Shown one piece after another: positions 11,740 through 22,949 of a stretch of 64,000 nt of DNA. The translations under genes were made by a program, and so were the position numbers. This stretch comes from Gonapodya sp. JEL0774 (Eukaryota; Monoblepharomycota; Monoblepharidomycetes; Monoblepharidales; Gonapodyaceae): assembly GCA_027604505.1 (NCBI GenBank), contig JADIIX010000022.1, forward strand, positions 139,154 through 203,153. The letters run 5' to 3'. The notes beneath the pieces are model-generated. The model ran no database searches and was not told the origin of the DNA. It saw only the letters and a list, made by a program, of their open reading frames with translations. Each line of letters starts with the position of its first letter. Position 1 is the first letter of the stretch.

Positions 11740-12749
11740 CTATGGCTCCCACCATATACGCTGTCCTTCAACACCTCCAAACTTGATAGTGGGGTACTTT
11801 TGATGTGAGTGGTACTTGAAACCATATCGTTCGGTTTGGGCGATAATCTCGTCTTGAGTCCAGTTACATGATGTGATGAGGAACCTTGCGTTTGGTTTCA
11901 AGAGTGAGGCGGCGACACGGAAGTACCTTAAAATGACAAATCAACACACCTTCGGAGGAATGGAAACCACCACAATACGGAATATTAATACATACTTTTC
12001 TTTGGGCGCCGAACCGGGCGGCGCTTCTGCATTTTCTGGACTTAGGCATATAGCGTCGTAGGTGCCCTTGTCCACGGCGAGGTCGAAAGCTTCTCGAAAA
12101 TCCAGAGGGATGGCTCCTGCAGTTGAGCTTCCACCGTCTGCTTTTATATCCATTGTCAAGTCCATGACATGGTACGTGATTGTCGTGCCCTCTTGCAAGT
12201 TTGTGCATGCGGCTAGGACTTCTGAAGCGAGAGTCACTGCATTTTCCGAGTAGTCGACGCCGGTAAGGTTTGTGAAGCCTGCTTCGGCCTGCAAATAAGA
12301 TCATTGAACAATCGGCAACGGGAGATGATGCGCTGGACAACACAGATCAATCCTCACCAGAGCAATTAACAGATGACCATTCCCGGACCCGAGATCCACT
12401 ACCTTCGCATTCTTACTCATGTGTTTTTCTGTCCAGGAAACCATTTTATCGACGGCCTCTTCCCCGAACCTGCCGGGCAACGGAACAGCGGATAGGTGCA
12501 ATCATCGCTGGACTCCAGACACTGCAGTCATTTCAGAGTCATAGCGCACCATGCTTCCCCTGTGTCCCCGATCTCCCGAAAAGTATCTACCTCGCGCCCG
12601 TAGACAGAGTCCCAGCTTCACGCGGAGAATGATCGGCAATGAGAAAACCTATGCATCCACTTTCGCAATTTTATGCGCACTCACTGCTGCTTCGTTCCAA
12701 GCGCTGAGGGCTCGAATGCTTTTTGAGAATCGTGTTCCAATTCTGTCAT
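11740..12749 (-). CDS. EFM4: EEF1A lysine methyltransferase (EFM4 / METTL10 family)
   Basis: Five exons join in phase: 12749-12685, 12615-12550, 12469-12358, 12288-11996 and 11926-11740, giving 240 residues. It starts in a segment ending ALGTKQHWDSVY, typical of the family N-terminus. The SAM-binding motif I is DLGSGNGHLL, the acidic motif after it is GVDYSENA, and DKGTYDAICLSPENA and FLITSCNWTQDE follow. The CNWT block is characteristic of the Efm4/METTL10 group. In yeast and human this enzyme methylates a lysine of elongation factor 1A in the cytosol (Lys316 in yeast, Lys318 in human). The length and motif order match the family, so the assignment is strong; substrate specificity is by homology. 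Its stop faces the stop of the Sel1 gene across about 180 bases. Confidence 0.92.
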
Positions 12750-12917
12750 CGGTAAATAAACGGTGCTGAACACGAGGTGCTCAAGTTCCAACAACCTTAC
12801 TTTGTACATAGAAGAATAGCTGACCCTCAACCCTGCGATTGATTAAAACATACTCCATATTCATACCAAGACCGGTTCGGTAATGCTTAATCGCACGGTA
12901 GATGCACTTGGCCCGAG

Positions 12918-14030
12918 TCAGGCGTCAGCATCGAGCTCCCAATTCACGCCTCCGAACTCATCGCCGTCTCCAATGAGACCCGTAGCATCCACAGCTAATC
13001 CACCCAAGTCAGCATGAATCCCTCCACTTCCATTCAGCAACGTAATCTCCCTCTCCAATTGGGGTTCGAAACCACCTTCCGGAACGCTCACAGGTTCCGC
13101 AGTTGCCCGCTCTGATTGCTCCCTCCTTTTCCGCTCCCTTTCATCCCGCAACCGCTCGTTCTCTTTTCTCCTTGCTTCTACTTCAGCAGGATCCAGTAAT
13201 GGTGCCGATGCGGTGCTCCTGATAGCATTCCGGGAAGCTGTTTTGGCTGTTCGAGATCCTGACCTCGACCTGGATCTGGACCGTCTGTAGGAGTCTTTCA
13301 TCCGTCGCGGCCTGTCGCCCCCTCTCTTTTCGCGTTCACGCTCCCTCTCTCGTGCGTACAATTCCTCCAATCGGCGGGGTCTATCTCTGTCGTTTTCGTG
13401 CATCTTGGAGTACGATGGAACATAACGCTCAATGACACGGTGGTCCCTGCTCACCACAAGACCCTCTGCACCAGCAACGGTCGGTACGGCAACGCTTGCA
13501 GCCGGCGGTGGGGCGGGTGGATAAGCGAGAGATGGTGGGGCCCGCAGACTCGCAGGTGCCTCAAAGGGAGGTGGACTGAAGGCAGCCCGGGAGAGTCGTG
13601 CGGGCGGGATCGGCGACCTAGGGGACCTGGACCGAGCCCGGTGCTCCCGAGACCTCGACCGTCTCCCAACCGCTCTTTTGCCGTTACGTGGCCAAGAGCG
13701 CGATCTGCTACGTGACTTTGAGCCTCGTCGGCGTAAATCACGGTCTGGGGACCGAGGTCTCGCAGATAGGTCCGGGACTGGAACGATGCCACGGTCCCAC
13801 CCTTCTCGCTTTGCCAGATCGTAAATGTGGATGGGTGCTTGGCTGGGTGGAGGCAAAGCGGCAGCCATCACTGGGCTCGGTGGGTACGAGTATCTTGGTG
13901 GAGGGTAAGGGTCACGTGGACCGAGTTGCCGATCGCGATAATCCCTCGACCGAGAACGTGACCTCGCGCGGTGCTGACTTGGCGGGTAATCGTAAGGCAA
14001 GGGTGGTGGCCGGTCTGTGCCCGAAAACAT
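12918..14030 (-). CDS. Arg/Ser-rich (RS-type) nuclear protein, function unknown
   Basis: One uninterrupted frame of 370 residues runs from the ATG at 14030 (protein begins MFSGTDRPPP); an in-frame upstream extension to 14168 is possible but looks like leader. It is rich in RS/SR dipeptides in residues about 25-40, 130-170 and 270-300, with Pro/Ala-rich stretches between. Residues 310-330 are a charged helix rich in Arg and Glu. The C-terminus is acidic and Gly-rich. RS composition is typical of splicing-associated proteins, but no RRM or other RNA-binding fold is visible. The gene upstream on the same strand (14428-15156) also encodes an RS-rich protein. Confidence 0.65.
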   Translation of the reverse strand: MFSGTDRPPPLPYDYPPSQHRARSRSRSRDYRDRQLGPRDPYPPPRYSYPPSPVMAAALPPPSQAPIHIYDLAKREGWDRGIVPVPDLSARPRSPDRDLRRRGSKSRSRSRSWPRNGKRAVGRRSRSREHRARSRSPRSPIPPARLSRAAFSPPPFEAPASLRAPPSLAYPPAPPPAASVAVPTVAGAEGLVVSRDHRVIERYVPSYSKMHENDRDRPRRLEELYAREREREREKRGGDRPRRMKDSYRRSRSRSRSGSRTAKTASRNAIRSTASAPLLDPAEVEARRKENERLRDERERKRREQSERATAEPVSVPEGGFEPQLEREITLLNGSGGIHADLGGLAVDATGLIGDGDEFGGVNWELDADA

Positions 14031-14427
14031 ATGAGCGTGCGAGGAACAGGGCAAGATTGGTATTGCATGTTTTGTCGTTATTGAAGTCGAGTTTTGCAGT
14101 GGTGGAAATTTACGAAGATGGTGCAGCGGTACCGTAAGAGGGTGGAATGGAGGGGAAGCAGTCGACAAGGGGAGGCGAGGAGAAGGGGACAGAGAGACAG
14201 GATGTTACTTTATCGTCGCACAGTTGTCGAAGAAATAGCCCCGTCGGAGAGCGAGAGGATGAATACATAGTGCTCTCTATCAGCCGAAAAGCGTATCGAA
14301 AGGAGAAAGGTGGATGTGGGAGAAGGGAGGTGTGTCGCCTTGAGGCGAATCCGCGCACGTCAAGTCGCGGACCTTTGCTTCCTCCACAAATCAAGGACAT
14401 TTGCATAAGGTGTTTTCTCGGCTGATG

Positions 14428-15156
14428 TCAGTTCGAAAGGGAGGTGATCCGCTGGATCACTTTGGATTGGGTTGAGGGATTGGAAGAGAAATGTCCTTGC
14501 ACAAGTCCAACATCAAGTTCTCCCGGATTCAAGACAGTCCGCGCTGTCAAGGAGGAGTCGAATGAAAAGTGCTCTCCATTTTCCGGCCCTTTCTGCCATC
14601 GGGTGTGTTGCGCAGCAGGGCAGTTTTCAAAGGTGAAACGTGACAAAACTCGAGCGTGAAGACCGGTTTCCAAAAGCTGCCAGTCTCTATAGGAATTTTT
14701 TGCTCGGAGGAGCGCTTCTTTAATCTTCTCTCATCGATCCGCCCACTGAACACTCCAGCTCCCGGATTTCATGGCGATGCCCGAGAGAGCTGCTGCATTC
14801 TCACTGGAGGCCAACAAAAACTCACCCCTAGGCATATCAAATCTGTCGCCCCTTCTATCGCGACTCCTGGACCTCCGTGGAGACGGACTCCGCCTGAACC
14901 GTGCTTCTACCGGAATCATTGGGGGCACCGGCATGCCTCGAGATCTTCCGTCCCTGTCCCTATCATCTAGACGGTCCCGGTTATGTCTTTCCAACTCCCT
15001 CGAGCGTTCACGATCACGGTAGATGTCGTGAACAAGAGGACCACCGTACATCATCCCCATTCCCGGTCCTGGTCTCTCGTAACGGTCTCTCGGGTCCATT
15101 CCAATAGAGCCTTTACCGGAAGAGCGGGGCGAAGGGGAGCGGTGATGGCGATACAT
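14428..15156 (-). CDS. Small Arg/Ser-rich protein with a conserved-looking C-terminal segment
   Basis: Two exons join in phase, 15156-14826 and 14714-14428, giving 205 residues. The N-terminal 110 residues begin MYRHHRSPSPRSS and are packed with RD/RE/SR dipeptides. The second exon is not low complexity: it reads as an ordinary folded segment with the pieces NSYRDWQLLETG and ARVLSRFTFENCP and ends ITSLSN. I did not recognise a family. The exon junction was chosen because it is the only acceptor that keeps the C-terminal frame in phase with the donor at 14825. RS-rich N-termini suggest a link to splicing, which is inference. Confidence 0.55.
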
Positions 15157-15297
15157 TGCGCCTTTGAAGGTTCAGAAAACACAACACCAACTGCACACAC
15201 CACGGGACATCCCAAACGTACAAACTGTCACGTTCTGATGCAAAGTAGTCTCATGCAAGTCCAGTATTGCGGAAAATTTTAAAATTAAAATCAGTAT

Positions 15298-16315
15298 CTA
15301 GAAAGTCCCTGTTCTACTCTCCTCGTAAGGATACTCAAACTTTCTGTCTTTCCTCCTCCAAAGCTTCACCTTTTGTTTTGTCTTCAAGTTAGTACACCAC
15401 ACCTCCACTGCATGGCTCTTGCGGAATTCACGGACCCACACAGGGTCCCACAATTCTGAGCCTATTCCCAAGTCCTTGCAGCATCGGGTGAGAGCATTTG
15501 ATTTAACCCCTTCGGTGGCGTTAGGGAGTTGAGATTTATCATATGCCTCCTAGAGGGAGCGATGTGAAAGGAAGTAATGTGAGAAGGGACACGCAGGTTG
15601 GTGGAATGGGCATCCAGGTAGATTGACCATCTCTCACCATCATTCCACGTGCCTGTGACACAAACCGGCCCATACAAAACAGCGCGTACTAGATTCCGCA
15701 ACAGAATCGAAGCAAAATAAGCTGGAGTTAGACCTCGCACGCCCTCATCTTGGTTCTCACCTCCCGAGTGAGCGTTTTGTCGATGAGTGTATGCTTCCCT
15801 CTGGGTACCAGTCCCCATGCGCCAGGACCGAATGCCCGGTTAAGTACGCGTCGGAATTTAATTTCGGGAAGGTAAGGTACACCGTCGGCTTGGAGCAGGA
15901 AGGTTGGCGGGGAGACAGAGCCAAGCACTTTGTCAAACCACTCACTCGGGAGGATTTCCACATCATCTCGATTCAAGGGCTCCAAGAGAACTTTCACAAC
16001 GTCATCGGGAAACTTTTCTTTGGAAACTCCAGCAAAGGATTGGGTCAGATCACTGTCATATCCTGGTCCGCGCCAGATCACCTCCGTGTCATCCAAAAAC
16101 TCGCCGGCACCGCTACCGTCTTGGAAGATATTGTCACGACGATGAGAGCCAGCTGCATGTTCTGAGGTGAAGTTGCCGGGAGGACTACCTTTGAAGTTGT
16201 TGTTCGAGTCCGAGCCGTTAGTGCGTAGAGCGGAGAAGGAAAAGTTGCGGATACGGAGAGTTGACTGGATTGTGCGAGTCACAAACGCGATGAGTGGAAG
16301 AGAATTCCAGGACAT
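15298..16315 (-). CDS. MGM101: Mitochondrial genome maintenance protein MGM101
   Basis: Exons 16315-15946, 15888-15761, 15688-15638 and 15549-15298 join in phase to 266 residues, close to the 269 of yeast Mgm101. The first 35 residues are rich in Arg, Ser and hydrophobic residues with few acids, as expected for a mitochondrial targeting sequence. Conserved blocks include [37 protein letters not shown], and [13 protein letters not shown] followed by [12 protein letters not shown]. The family is a Rad52-like single-strand annealing protein needed for mitochondrial DNA repair and maintenance. Only about 140 bases separate its stop from the next gene's start on the same strand. Confidence 0.94.
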
Positions 16316-16971
16316 TAGTATTTGGAAGCGAACGGTGAACGGAAAACGGAGTCGGTGAGCAACGAAAAACCAAGAAGACGAAGAACAGTGCCCTTTGTGT
16401 ATAGCAATACAGCGATTTCTTACGAGTTGGGATTGAGAATGCAAGTGAGGTCTCGGTGCTGAGAAGTAATGTGAAACGGGCGGTACTGCAGTCACGACGG
16501 GAGCGACTGCTTGGGACGTGACCTTGGGGATCATGGCTCTCAAAGATCTGCATGCAGGCGGAAAACGCATCGCACGCGGAGCTGAGAAATTTCAGTCGAT
16601 TGACTTTGAATCGACTTCGCAAAGTCGCAACGCGTGGCAGTTACACAGCCCAATCCTGACAGCCCCCAGGATTCTCGGTCTACATGAATAATTAATTTAT
16701 AAGATCTCAGGAGAGGGAAAAGGGATCATGAACCCCGGAAGTTCGAGAAGCAATCCTTGATTAATACATCGTTGCAAGTGAAAATGAACATTGACTACCG
16801 GCAACTTTCAAATTTTGCTTCTCCGTCTCTCATACAATGGTGACCCACCTCCATTCCCGTAATTATTGCTTGGATGATTTGCAAAACGTTAAGAGGGCTG
16901 TGCCATTATTCTTATTTCAACCGGCTTGGGTTCAACAACCCCAAACTTGAACCGGACGCAAATCTTTCATC
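16316..16971. other. Divergent intergenic region (MGM101 / WW protein)
   Basis: The 656 bases between two divergent start codons should hold both promoters. The segment includes AT-rich stretches near 16685-16700 and 16790-16830. No specific binding site could be supported. Confidence 0.4.
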
Positions 16972-18252
16972 ATGGACGTGAAAGGAGCGCCAGCAATCGA
17001 CGGAGACTCCAGACCTCTTCCATCAGGGTTCGTTCTTGGTTTCCAGGGCCTTTGTGGGAATGGGGTTCCCCGACGGCTCTTGTTTCATGGTTCAAACACT
17101 TCTCACAGCGTGTTCGCCCGTCTTCTTGCAGTTGGGAAGCTTTCTTCGACGATAACCACAAGCGCTACTACTTTGTGAATTCTTCAACGAACAGTGAGGG
17201 TCGACTCCGTGCTGATGTTTTGGTGACCGGCTCTCGTGACCTCTCCTTGCCGACCACACGAAACAGCCACAACTTGGACTGATCCCCGTGGGCCTATGCC
17301 GCCTTCCTCATCCAGTCACGCAGCATGTACGTAGCTTCAGTTCACTTGCTCGTTCCTTTCTGGAGTCTCGTTGGAACGCAATGGAACCGTTCACGCTCCA
17401 TGTTCAATATCAGCTGCTCCTCCAGCTTCCCAGCCTGCACATTACAACCCTCCAAGTCGCGAGCTATATAACATACAAAATCAGCAAGCTCCCGCTGGAT
17501 CGACTGCCTCAGCACCCCCGCCCTACACTTCTGGTCCACCTCAGCAACAGTTTCAACCCCCTCCACAAGGCCAGCAACAACAGTACCAACCTCCTCCTCA
17601 AGGTCAGCAGCAGCAGTACCAACCCCCTCCGCAAGGCCAGCAGCAGCAGTACCAAACCGCTCCGCAAGGCCAGCAGCAGCAGTACCAAACCGCTCCGCAA
17701 GGCCAGCAGCAGCTGTACCAACCCGCTCCACAAGGCCAGCAGCAACAATACCAACCGCCACCACAAGGACAGCAACAGCAATACCGTCCGCCGCCAGATG
17801 GGAAACAGCAGTATCCACCGCCCGCTCAACCAGCTTCTGGATCCTACCCGCCACCACCTGCTCAGCAAGCTGACGGTCAGCGTGGACTTCCACCACCCCA
17901 GCAATATGTCCCCCCACCTGGAGGTTACGCGCCTCCTCCCACTCAGCCTGCAGGTGGCTACGCGCCTCCTCCAGCTCAACCCGCAGGTGGCTATGCGCCC
18001 CCCCCCTACCCTGCCGCACAGCAAGGATATGGATACCCACCACCCGCGCAGCCCTATCAAAACTACGCACCGCCCCCACCAACATATTACGCACCGCCAC
18101 CTCCGCCTCCGCAGGTAATCTACCAGCAAGCTCCTCCACCCATCGTAGTTCAACAGCCTGCGGTCTACGGTGCCCCCGCATACTACGGCGGTGGGTATGG
18201 TGTTAGTGCTGGTGTACTCGGATTGGGGTTGGGTTTGGCGCTTTGGAAATGA
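16972..18252 (+). CDS. WW-domain protein with a Pro/Gln-rich repeat region
   Basis: Exons 16972-17027, 17132-17193, 17267-17326 and 17414-18252 join in phase to about 338 residues. Residues about 15-45 form one WW domain: LPSGWEAFFDDNHKRYYFVN then TTTWTDPRGP, with both Trp residues, the aromatic pair and the final Pro in place. The domain is split over three exons. It is followed by a Pro/Gln/Tyr-rich tail: seven near-perfect 10-11 residue units of the type PPPQGQQQQYQ, then GGYAPPP-type units, and a hydrophobic Gly/Leu-rich end (AGVLGLGLGLALWK). WW domains bind Pro-rich ligands. The C-terminal hydrophobic stretch could be a membrane or lipid contact, which is inference. Confidence 0.85.
17558..17790 (+). 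repeat. Coding minisatellite, about 30-33 bases per unit, seven units
   Basis: Tandem units encode (P/T)(P/A)PQGQQQQYQ. Units are nearly identical at protein level and differ mainly at the first two positions (PP, TA, PA). A degenerate eighth unit (PPPDGKQQYP) follows. Confidence 0.9.
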
Positions 18253-18573
18253 GCGAGGGAATGAAGGTCTTAGTGGTGCATGATTGTTGCTGGGATGGTT
18301 CCGTTGAAGTTCCGTTTAACTGGAAATAGTGGAGAAGTTTTAGTTCCCTAAGGATGAGGCAGTTGATGAAAAGACACTTGTAGTGTTTAGGCGGGCATAG
18401 TTCATTTCCGTGTGTTTGGTTTTCTCTATATCGCAGATAAATACACTTGTGTTACTTTCGTTCGGCGTGAACACATAAAAAGAGGGGGAAGCAAAGTAAA
18501 AATGGTATAACTGAGTACAATAATAATATGACGCAAGATACACGAATTATGTACACATTGGAAAGCCCAATCG
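18253..18573. other. Convergent intergenic region
   Basis: Short AT-richer spacer between the stop codons of the WW gene (+) and the b561 gene (-). No gene is seen. Confidence 0.5.
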
Positions 18574-20110
18574 TCACCGGCATTTCCAAACCGACCACAC
18601 TACCACCGCACAGTCCACGACGCTCACCACTACCACTACAATTAGCAACCATATTGGTGACTCAAGGCTCGCAAGACTCGTTCTGGCCGGTGGGTTCACT
18701 ATGCGGGCCAGGAAGGACAAGTGTTTATCGCGCGGAATCGTTGGAGAAGGGAGGAGAGGTAGGTCCGATGATTCGTCGTCCTTGGTAGAATGACAGCTTG
18801 CGTTATCTGCATCGGAGTCGTTGAGAATGTCCACCGACAATACGTGCGTAGTTGGCTGGACTTCATCGGGTAATGTCGAATTTCGAAAGGTCCGGTGGCG
18901 AGTCCGCAACATCGATCTCTGCATTCGAAGAACTTCCAAGTAGCCACAGACAGATACGAAGCCGCATGCCCACGTCGAGTGCGAGAACCACGGGTAAATG
19001 CACGAAGAAGGAGCGGGGATTGCGAGGAACACCGTGGGTTGTGCAAGCATAAAGGACAAATAGCCTGTAAAGCGATGTAACTACAACAATAAGCCGAATT
19101 CAGTAAGCAAGAGACTGCACACATTCTGATGACATTCCTTGTGAAACCGGGACCCTCACCGACGGAGAGAAGAGCAGCACCATCGATGCGTTCTGCCAAT
19201 AGTCCATAAATTTTAACAGCCAGTGGCGCTGGACGTTTCGTGGGGAAATGCTTGGTGACAAAGGGAAATCGAAGGAAGAAGACTCTGACAGAGGTTGATC
19301 CACAATGGGTGGTAGTGCCGGAAGTGCATGGGATGGGCTTGTCGGCCTCGGAGATAGAGGCGTAGGGGATGTACTTCCGACAGCCAGCTATGAGATGGGG
19401 AAGCAACGTTCCACGTCATGGACTAAATCCCTTTGACGCAACCAAATGATAAGTACCGTGTTTCGAACTTCCTGTTCCACTATGGACAGGTCTCTGACAT
19501 GGGTCGACGTCGAATCCTCGCTCGCATTACCCGCGTTTCTATCTTTCCCCTTGAGCGAGACTGCGAGATCTGCCCTTGTGGTGCTGGTGTCCACCTCAAG
19601 GGGTGCTGGTAATGGGGAAGACGGAGAGACAAGAGACGGGGATCGGAACTCTCTTCCGAAATGCGCAACTATTCCAGTTACGGGTTGCAAAAAGAGCAGA
19701 GAGGCGGCAGCAAGGCCGATCGTAGAGTGTAGTTGGGCGAGTGGGCTCGAAGCAATGAGGGAGAGTGACATTGACAGGAGGACAGAGAGCACCGTGCATA
19801 GTTGCAGAACGACATGGATTCGAAGCCAAGTGAGCGAGACAAGCTCTTGTGTTGGACTTTGAATATGTGACTTCACCAATTGACCGCGATAGTATCTTAA
19901 AGTGTTTGCCAATGCTCAGACATATTGAATCGAACTTAGCAGCCGATTCATTTCCCACCTGGCAACTAAAATCGCGGTAGGTGCAAAGATTGTCCACGTG
20001 CACGTGGCGATCGCTCCGTGAAGGTTGAGCTTGATGAGTTCTTGTCCCGTTCGTGGTTCCCTTTTCGTGAAACAGAATCTATCACCGAACAACTTCACAT
20101 CCCCTTATTG
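18574..20110 (-). CDS. Cytochrome b561-type transmembrane protein (5' end unresolved)
   Basis: Four 3' exons join in phase: about 20098-19959, 19895-19457, 19387-19160 and 19080-18574. Helix 2 contains LHGAIATCTW, helix 3 RIHVVLQ, helix 4 LHSTIGLAAASLLFLQPVTG, and helix 5 LHRFTGYLSF. These place the four conserved haem-ligand histidines of the b561 fold. A Ser/Pro-rich loop of roughly 130 residues is inserted between helices 4 and 5. The C-terminus ends in a further hydrophobic segment (SPIWLLIVVVVV). Such proteins move electrons across membranes, often with an N-terminal DOMON domain. Exons upstream (about 20110-20750) are likely but could not be joined, so a DOMON domain is neither shown nor excluded. 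Confidence 0.72.
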
Positions 20111-21545
20111 CCTTTGCTCACATGCTTTCGAGGATGCGCTTCATCCTGGGTGAGGGCGACGAAGTTCCATACGCGGGGCAATATATTAGGCGTGGGGGTT
20201 TCATTCGACACCATGACTGACGCTGCCAGCACTTCCGATTCTACTGAACAGTCAACAAGTTTTCGAGAAAGTGATCTATTGCGATATTGGTCAACGAATG
20301 TGTATGTACATAATACCTTACAGCGACTGACTGGCAGGAGTCCCATAATACGAAGGCTAACAAATAGGAAGCTTCCTGTAGATACTTCCCTGTGGTCCAA
20401 CTGCGCTTTCTATGAAAGTCAGAGGTCAAGATTGGAAAAACGGCGGCGACGACAGAGAGGTTAGAGATCGAATCAAATCGAACGGTCAGTTCAAAACGAC
20501 GAGAAAATCCGACGCCATTGCGCAAAGAAGCATTCCGTCATATTCTATGGGTGATATATTGCATTCAACACTGACCCGAAGGTCTCCGAAAGAACGCAGC
20601 AAAAGTTTATAATCACACGGGATGGCCGTCCAATTCATTGACTAACTCACGAAGAGCGTAACACTCACATTGGCGATTCGGAAGACGGGTGGATACTCCG
20701 GTCTGCCAACACGAAATATGGAGTTGATACGGAATCAGCCATAGGTTTCCACAGTGCAACACAACAGACGTGATGACAGACATCGGTCGTGGTATATCCC
20801 TCAACGACTTAAATAAACGTTCATCAATAACCGAGGACCAACAAGTTGGACCCCGTTATGACTTTGCAGACAGTTTCTCATCATTGGGAACACAACTCCG
20901 CAGGTTGCAAATCACCGTCACTGTCAGAGACATGACACTCACATCATGGAGCAGTTGTGGAAGCGACTTCAAGCAGGTTATCCATGATGGATGCGGACGA
21001 CGAAACAAATTGAAAGAAACACGGATGAAGTTGGAAAGAGAAACTGGATTTTTATAGGGTGGATTTTCTCTTGTCAGGACAGGGCAGAATCATCTCGACC
21101 GAAGACAAACCATCCAACCAAGAATTCGAGGTTGCATTATTAGATTTATGTAGTACCTCACGCAACTGTACAGCGAAAAAATAATGTATATATACATACC
21201 ATCCTGAAGCGAGTAGAATGAGACAAAATCCGCATAAAGATGATGGGATACAGTCGTGACAGAAAGCCCCGGGTTACGACTAGCAGTTACGTCTTATAAT
21301 ACCATTTCTAAACTCTAAAAAGGTTGGACAGTTATTCTAGGGAACTCCTCTATCCATCCATCCCTCGATTTCATCTAGAAAATCATCTATTTGGCGTAAA
21401 CAGTCGAGAAGTACTCCTGGCTCTTGAGGGGGTCGTCCTTCATAGTCTTGGCTCCACCTGGGAAAAAGAAGCAAATTATTGGGAGGCATTTTCAGGGAAG
21501 GGTTTTCGGCACAAGCGGCACACAGCGGCACAGGAGGAGCAAGCA
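20111..21545. other. Unresolved 5' part of the b561 gene and flank
   Basis: The minus strand has several short open segments between 20150 and 20750 that probably include the first exons of the b561 gene, but no chain with consistent phase was found. A plus-strand frame at 20773-21057 has no recognisable motif. From 21058 to 21545 there is no gene; it is the 3' flank of the peroxiredoxin gene. Confidence 0.4.
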
Positions 21546-22949
21546 TCAGTTTTTCCGTCTGCGCTTCCGCTTTCCTAACACAGTATCATCCGATGGCTCG
21601 ACAACGTTCGCCGTATTTGTAGATGAAGAATCCACTTCCATTGGTGTCGGGGCTTCCACTGCCGCAGCGACGACCAAATGCTTTTCTTCGACATCATTAG
21701 TCCCGACAACCGGAGGACCTGATGCTCCTTCTAACTCCTTCGTCGATGACTCACGCTTCCAGCCGACGGGGCAGACCTCGCCGTGAATGTCGGTGTACTG
21801 CGAGCAACGGTCGGCAAGTGAGACACTGATAAAATAAACTAAGCTCATTGGAAGACCCACTTGAACAGCCTCAACGAGTCGGAGGACCTCGTCGACAGAT
21901 CGGCCGATGGGGAGGCTAAAGAGGATGCGTTGGGATTGGTGAGAGACGCAAACATCCCCAATGGATACCGTCGCGACTCCCAGAGTCTCACTCATTGACC
22001 ATAGCCACGCGAACTTTGCCCTTGGGGTCCACGATGAAAGTACCTGATAAGAAAGTCCCCAAGAATAGAGTTTACGTGGTTAGCTTGATATCACTATTTC
22101 ATTGAGGAACACACTGACCTCGAAGAGCGATACCGTCGTTCTCGAGAAGAACACCAAAATCCCGGGAGATCTTCTTGGTCACATCAGCCACTAAAAACAA
22201 GTTGACACGAACATGAGGATGCTGGGGCTGGGGGGGCCTCATCAAAGTGATAATTGGAAGACTCACGGATGGGAATCTTCATCTCACCAATGCCACCTTT
22301 GTTGCGGGGGGTGTTGATCCAAGCTGTTACGTTATTGTGACGACGCAAAGGTGAGGAGTACCGACGCACATTTACGTCAAAATGACCAGACGTACCGAGG
22401 TGAGAGTACTCGGAGTCAACAGAGGCAGCGATGACCTCAACGCCAAGTTTCTTGAACTCATCGACGCGGTCAGAGAATGCGATGATCTCGGTCGGGCTTG
22501 ATGAGATCAAAAAGAACAAGGGCGGCAAACAACGTAAGCCGTCGATAATTACTACTTTTCCTTTTGAGAGCAACAACGAATCTGCTCGGATAAATTCTCA
22601 CCAGACGAAAGTGAAGTCGACTGTCGTGTTTTAATGGATCATGAGGTTATTAATAACTCGTAATCGGCATCGAATCAAATGGAAGACACTCACGGGGGTA
22701 GAAGAAGAGTACAAAGTCTGATTTAGATTGCATGATGAGAGTCGCCAAGAGGAGGTTTCACGGCGACGATGGCGCGTGCGGCCGGATCAGATCATGCAGG
22801 GCGGGATGGGGCCGATAGAAGCCCCAGGGAAGAAAAGCATGACACCCACATTTGCCCTTGTAGTCAGACAGGCTGACCTTCTTGAACTCTCCGTTGACAA
22901 CGGCAGTCGCGCTGAAGTCGGGGCAGGGTCCCTGAACCTTGGCTGTCAT
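21546..22949 (-). CDS. Typical 2-Cys peroxiredoxin with a basic C-terminal extension
   Basis: Nine exons join in phase: 22949-22850, 22717-22694, 22620-22602, 22496-22396, 22323-22267, 22190-22119, 22043-21992, 21915-21861 and 21797-21546. They give 243 residues against about 195-200 usual. The peroxidatic cysteine sits in FYPLDFTFVCPTE and is split between two exons; the resolving cysteine is in HGEVCPVGW. The GGIG element is present. The C-terminal YF motif that normally follows the resolving Cys region is absent. Instead about 65 residues of Ala/Val/Glu/Ser-rich sequence end in GKRKRRRKN, a basic cluster resembling a nuclear localisation signal. The enzyme reduces hydrogen and organic peroxides using thioredoxin. 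Nuclear targeting and altered hyperoxidation sensitivity are inference. Confidence 0.95.

Noticed and set aside
13872-15156. One single RS-rich gene spanning both minus-strand RS proteins
   Set aside because: The upstream exon pairs in phase with an exon ending in a stop at 14428, and the downstream gene has its own ATG with a pyrimidine-rich leader; a joint model would need an intron of about 800 bases, unlike the rest of the window.
17558-17790. Regular short repeats that could suggest a CRISPR array
   Set aside because: The units are contiguous without unique spacers, lie inside a coding exon of a eukaryotic gene and keep the reading frame.
17342-18181. Long antisense open frames of 214-279 residues opposite the WW gene
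   Set aside because: They mirror the repetitive GC-rich coding minisatellite, have extreme composition and lack splice logic, while the plus strand gives a WW domain in phase.
20773-21057. Plus-strand frame of about 95 residues
   Set aside because: No recognisable motif or splice partners, and it lies opposite the probable 5' part of the b561 gene.
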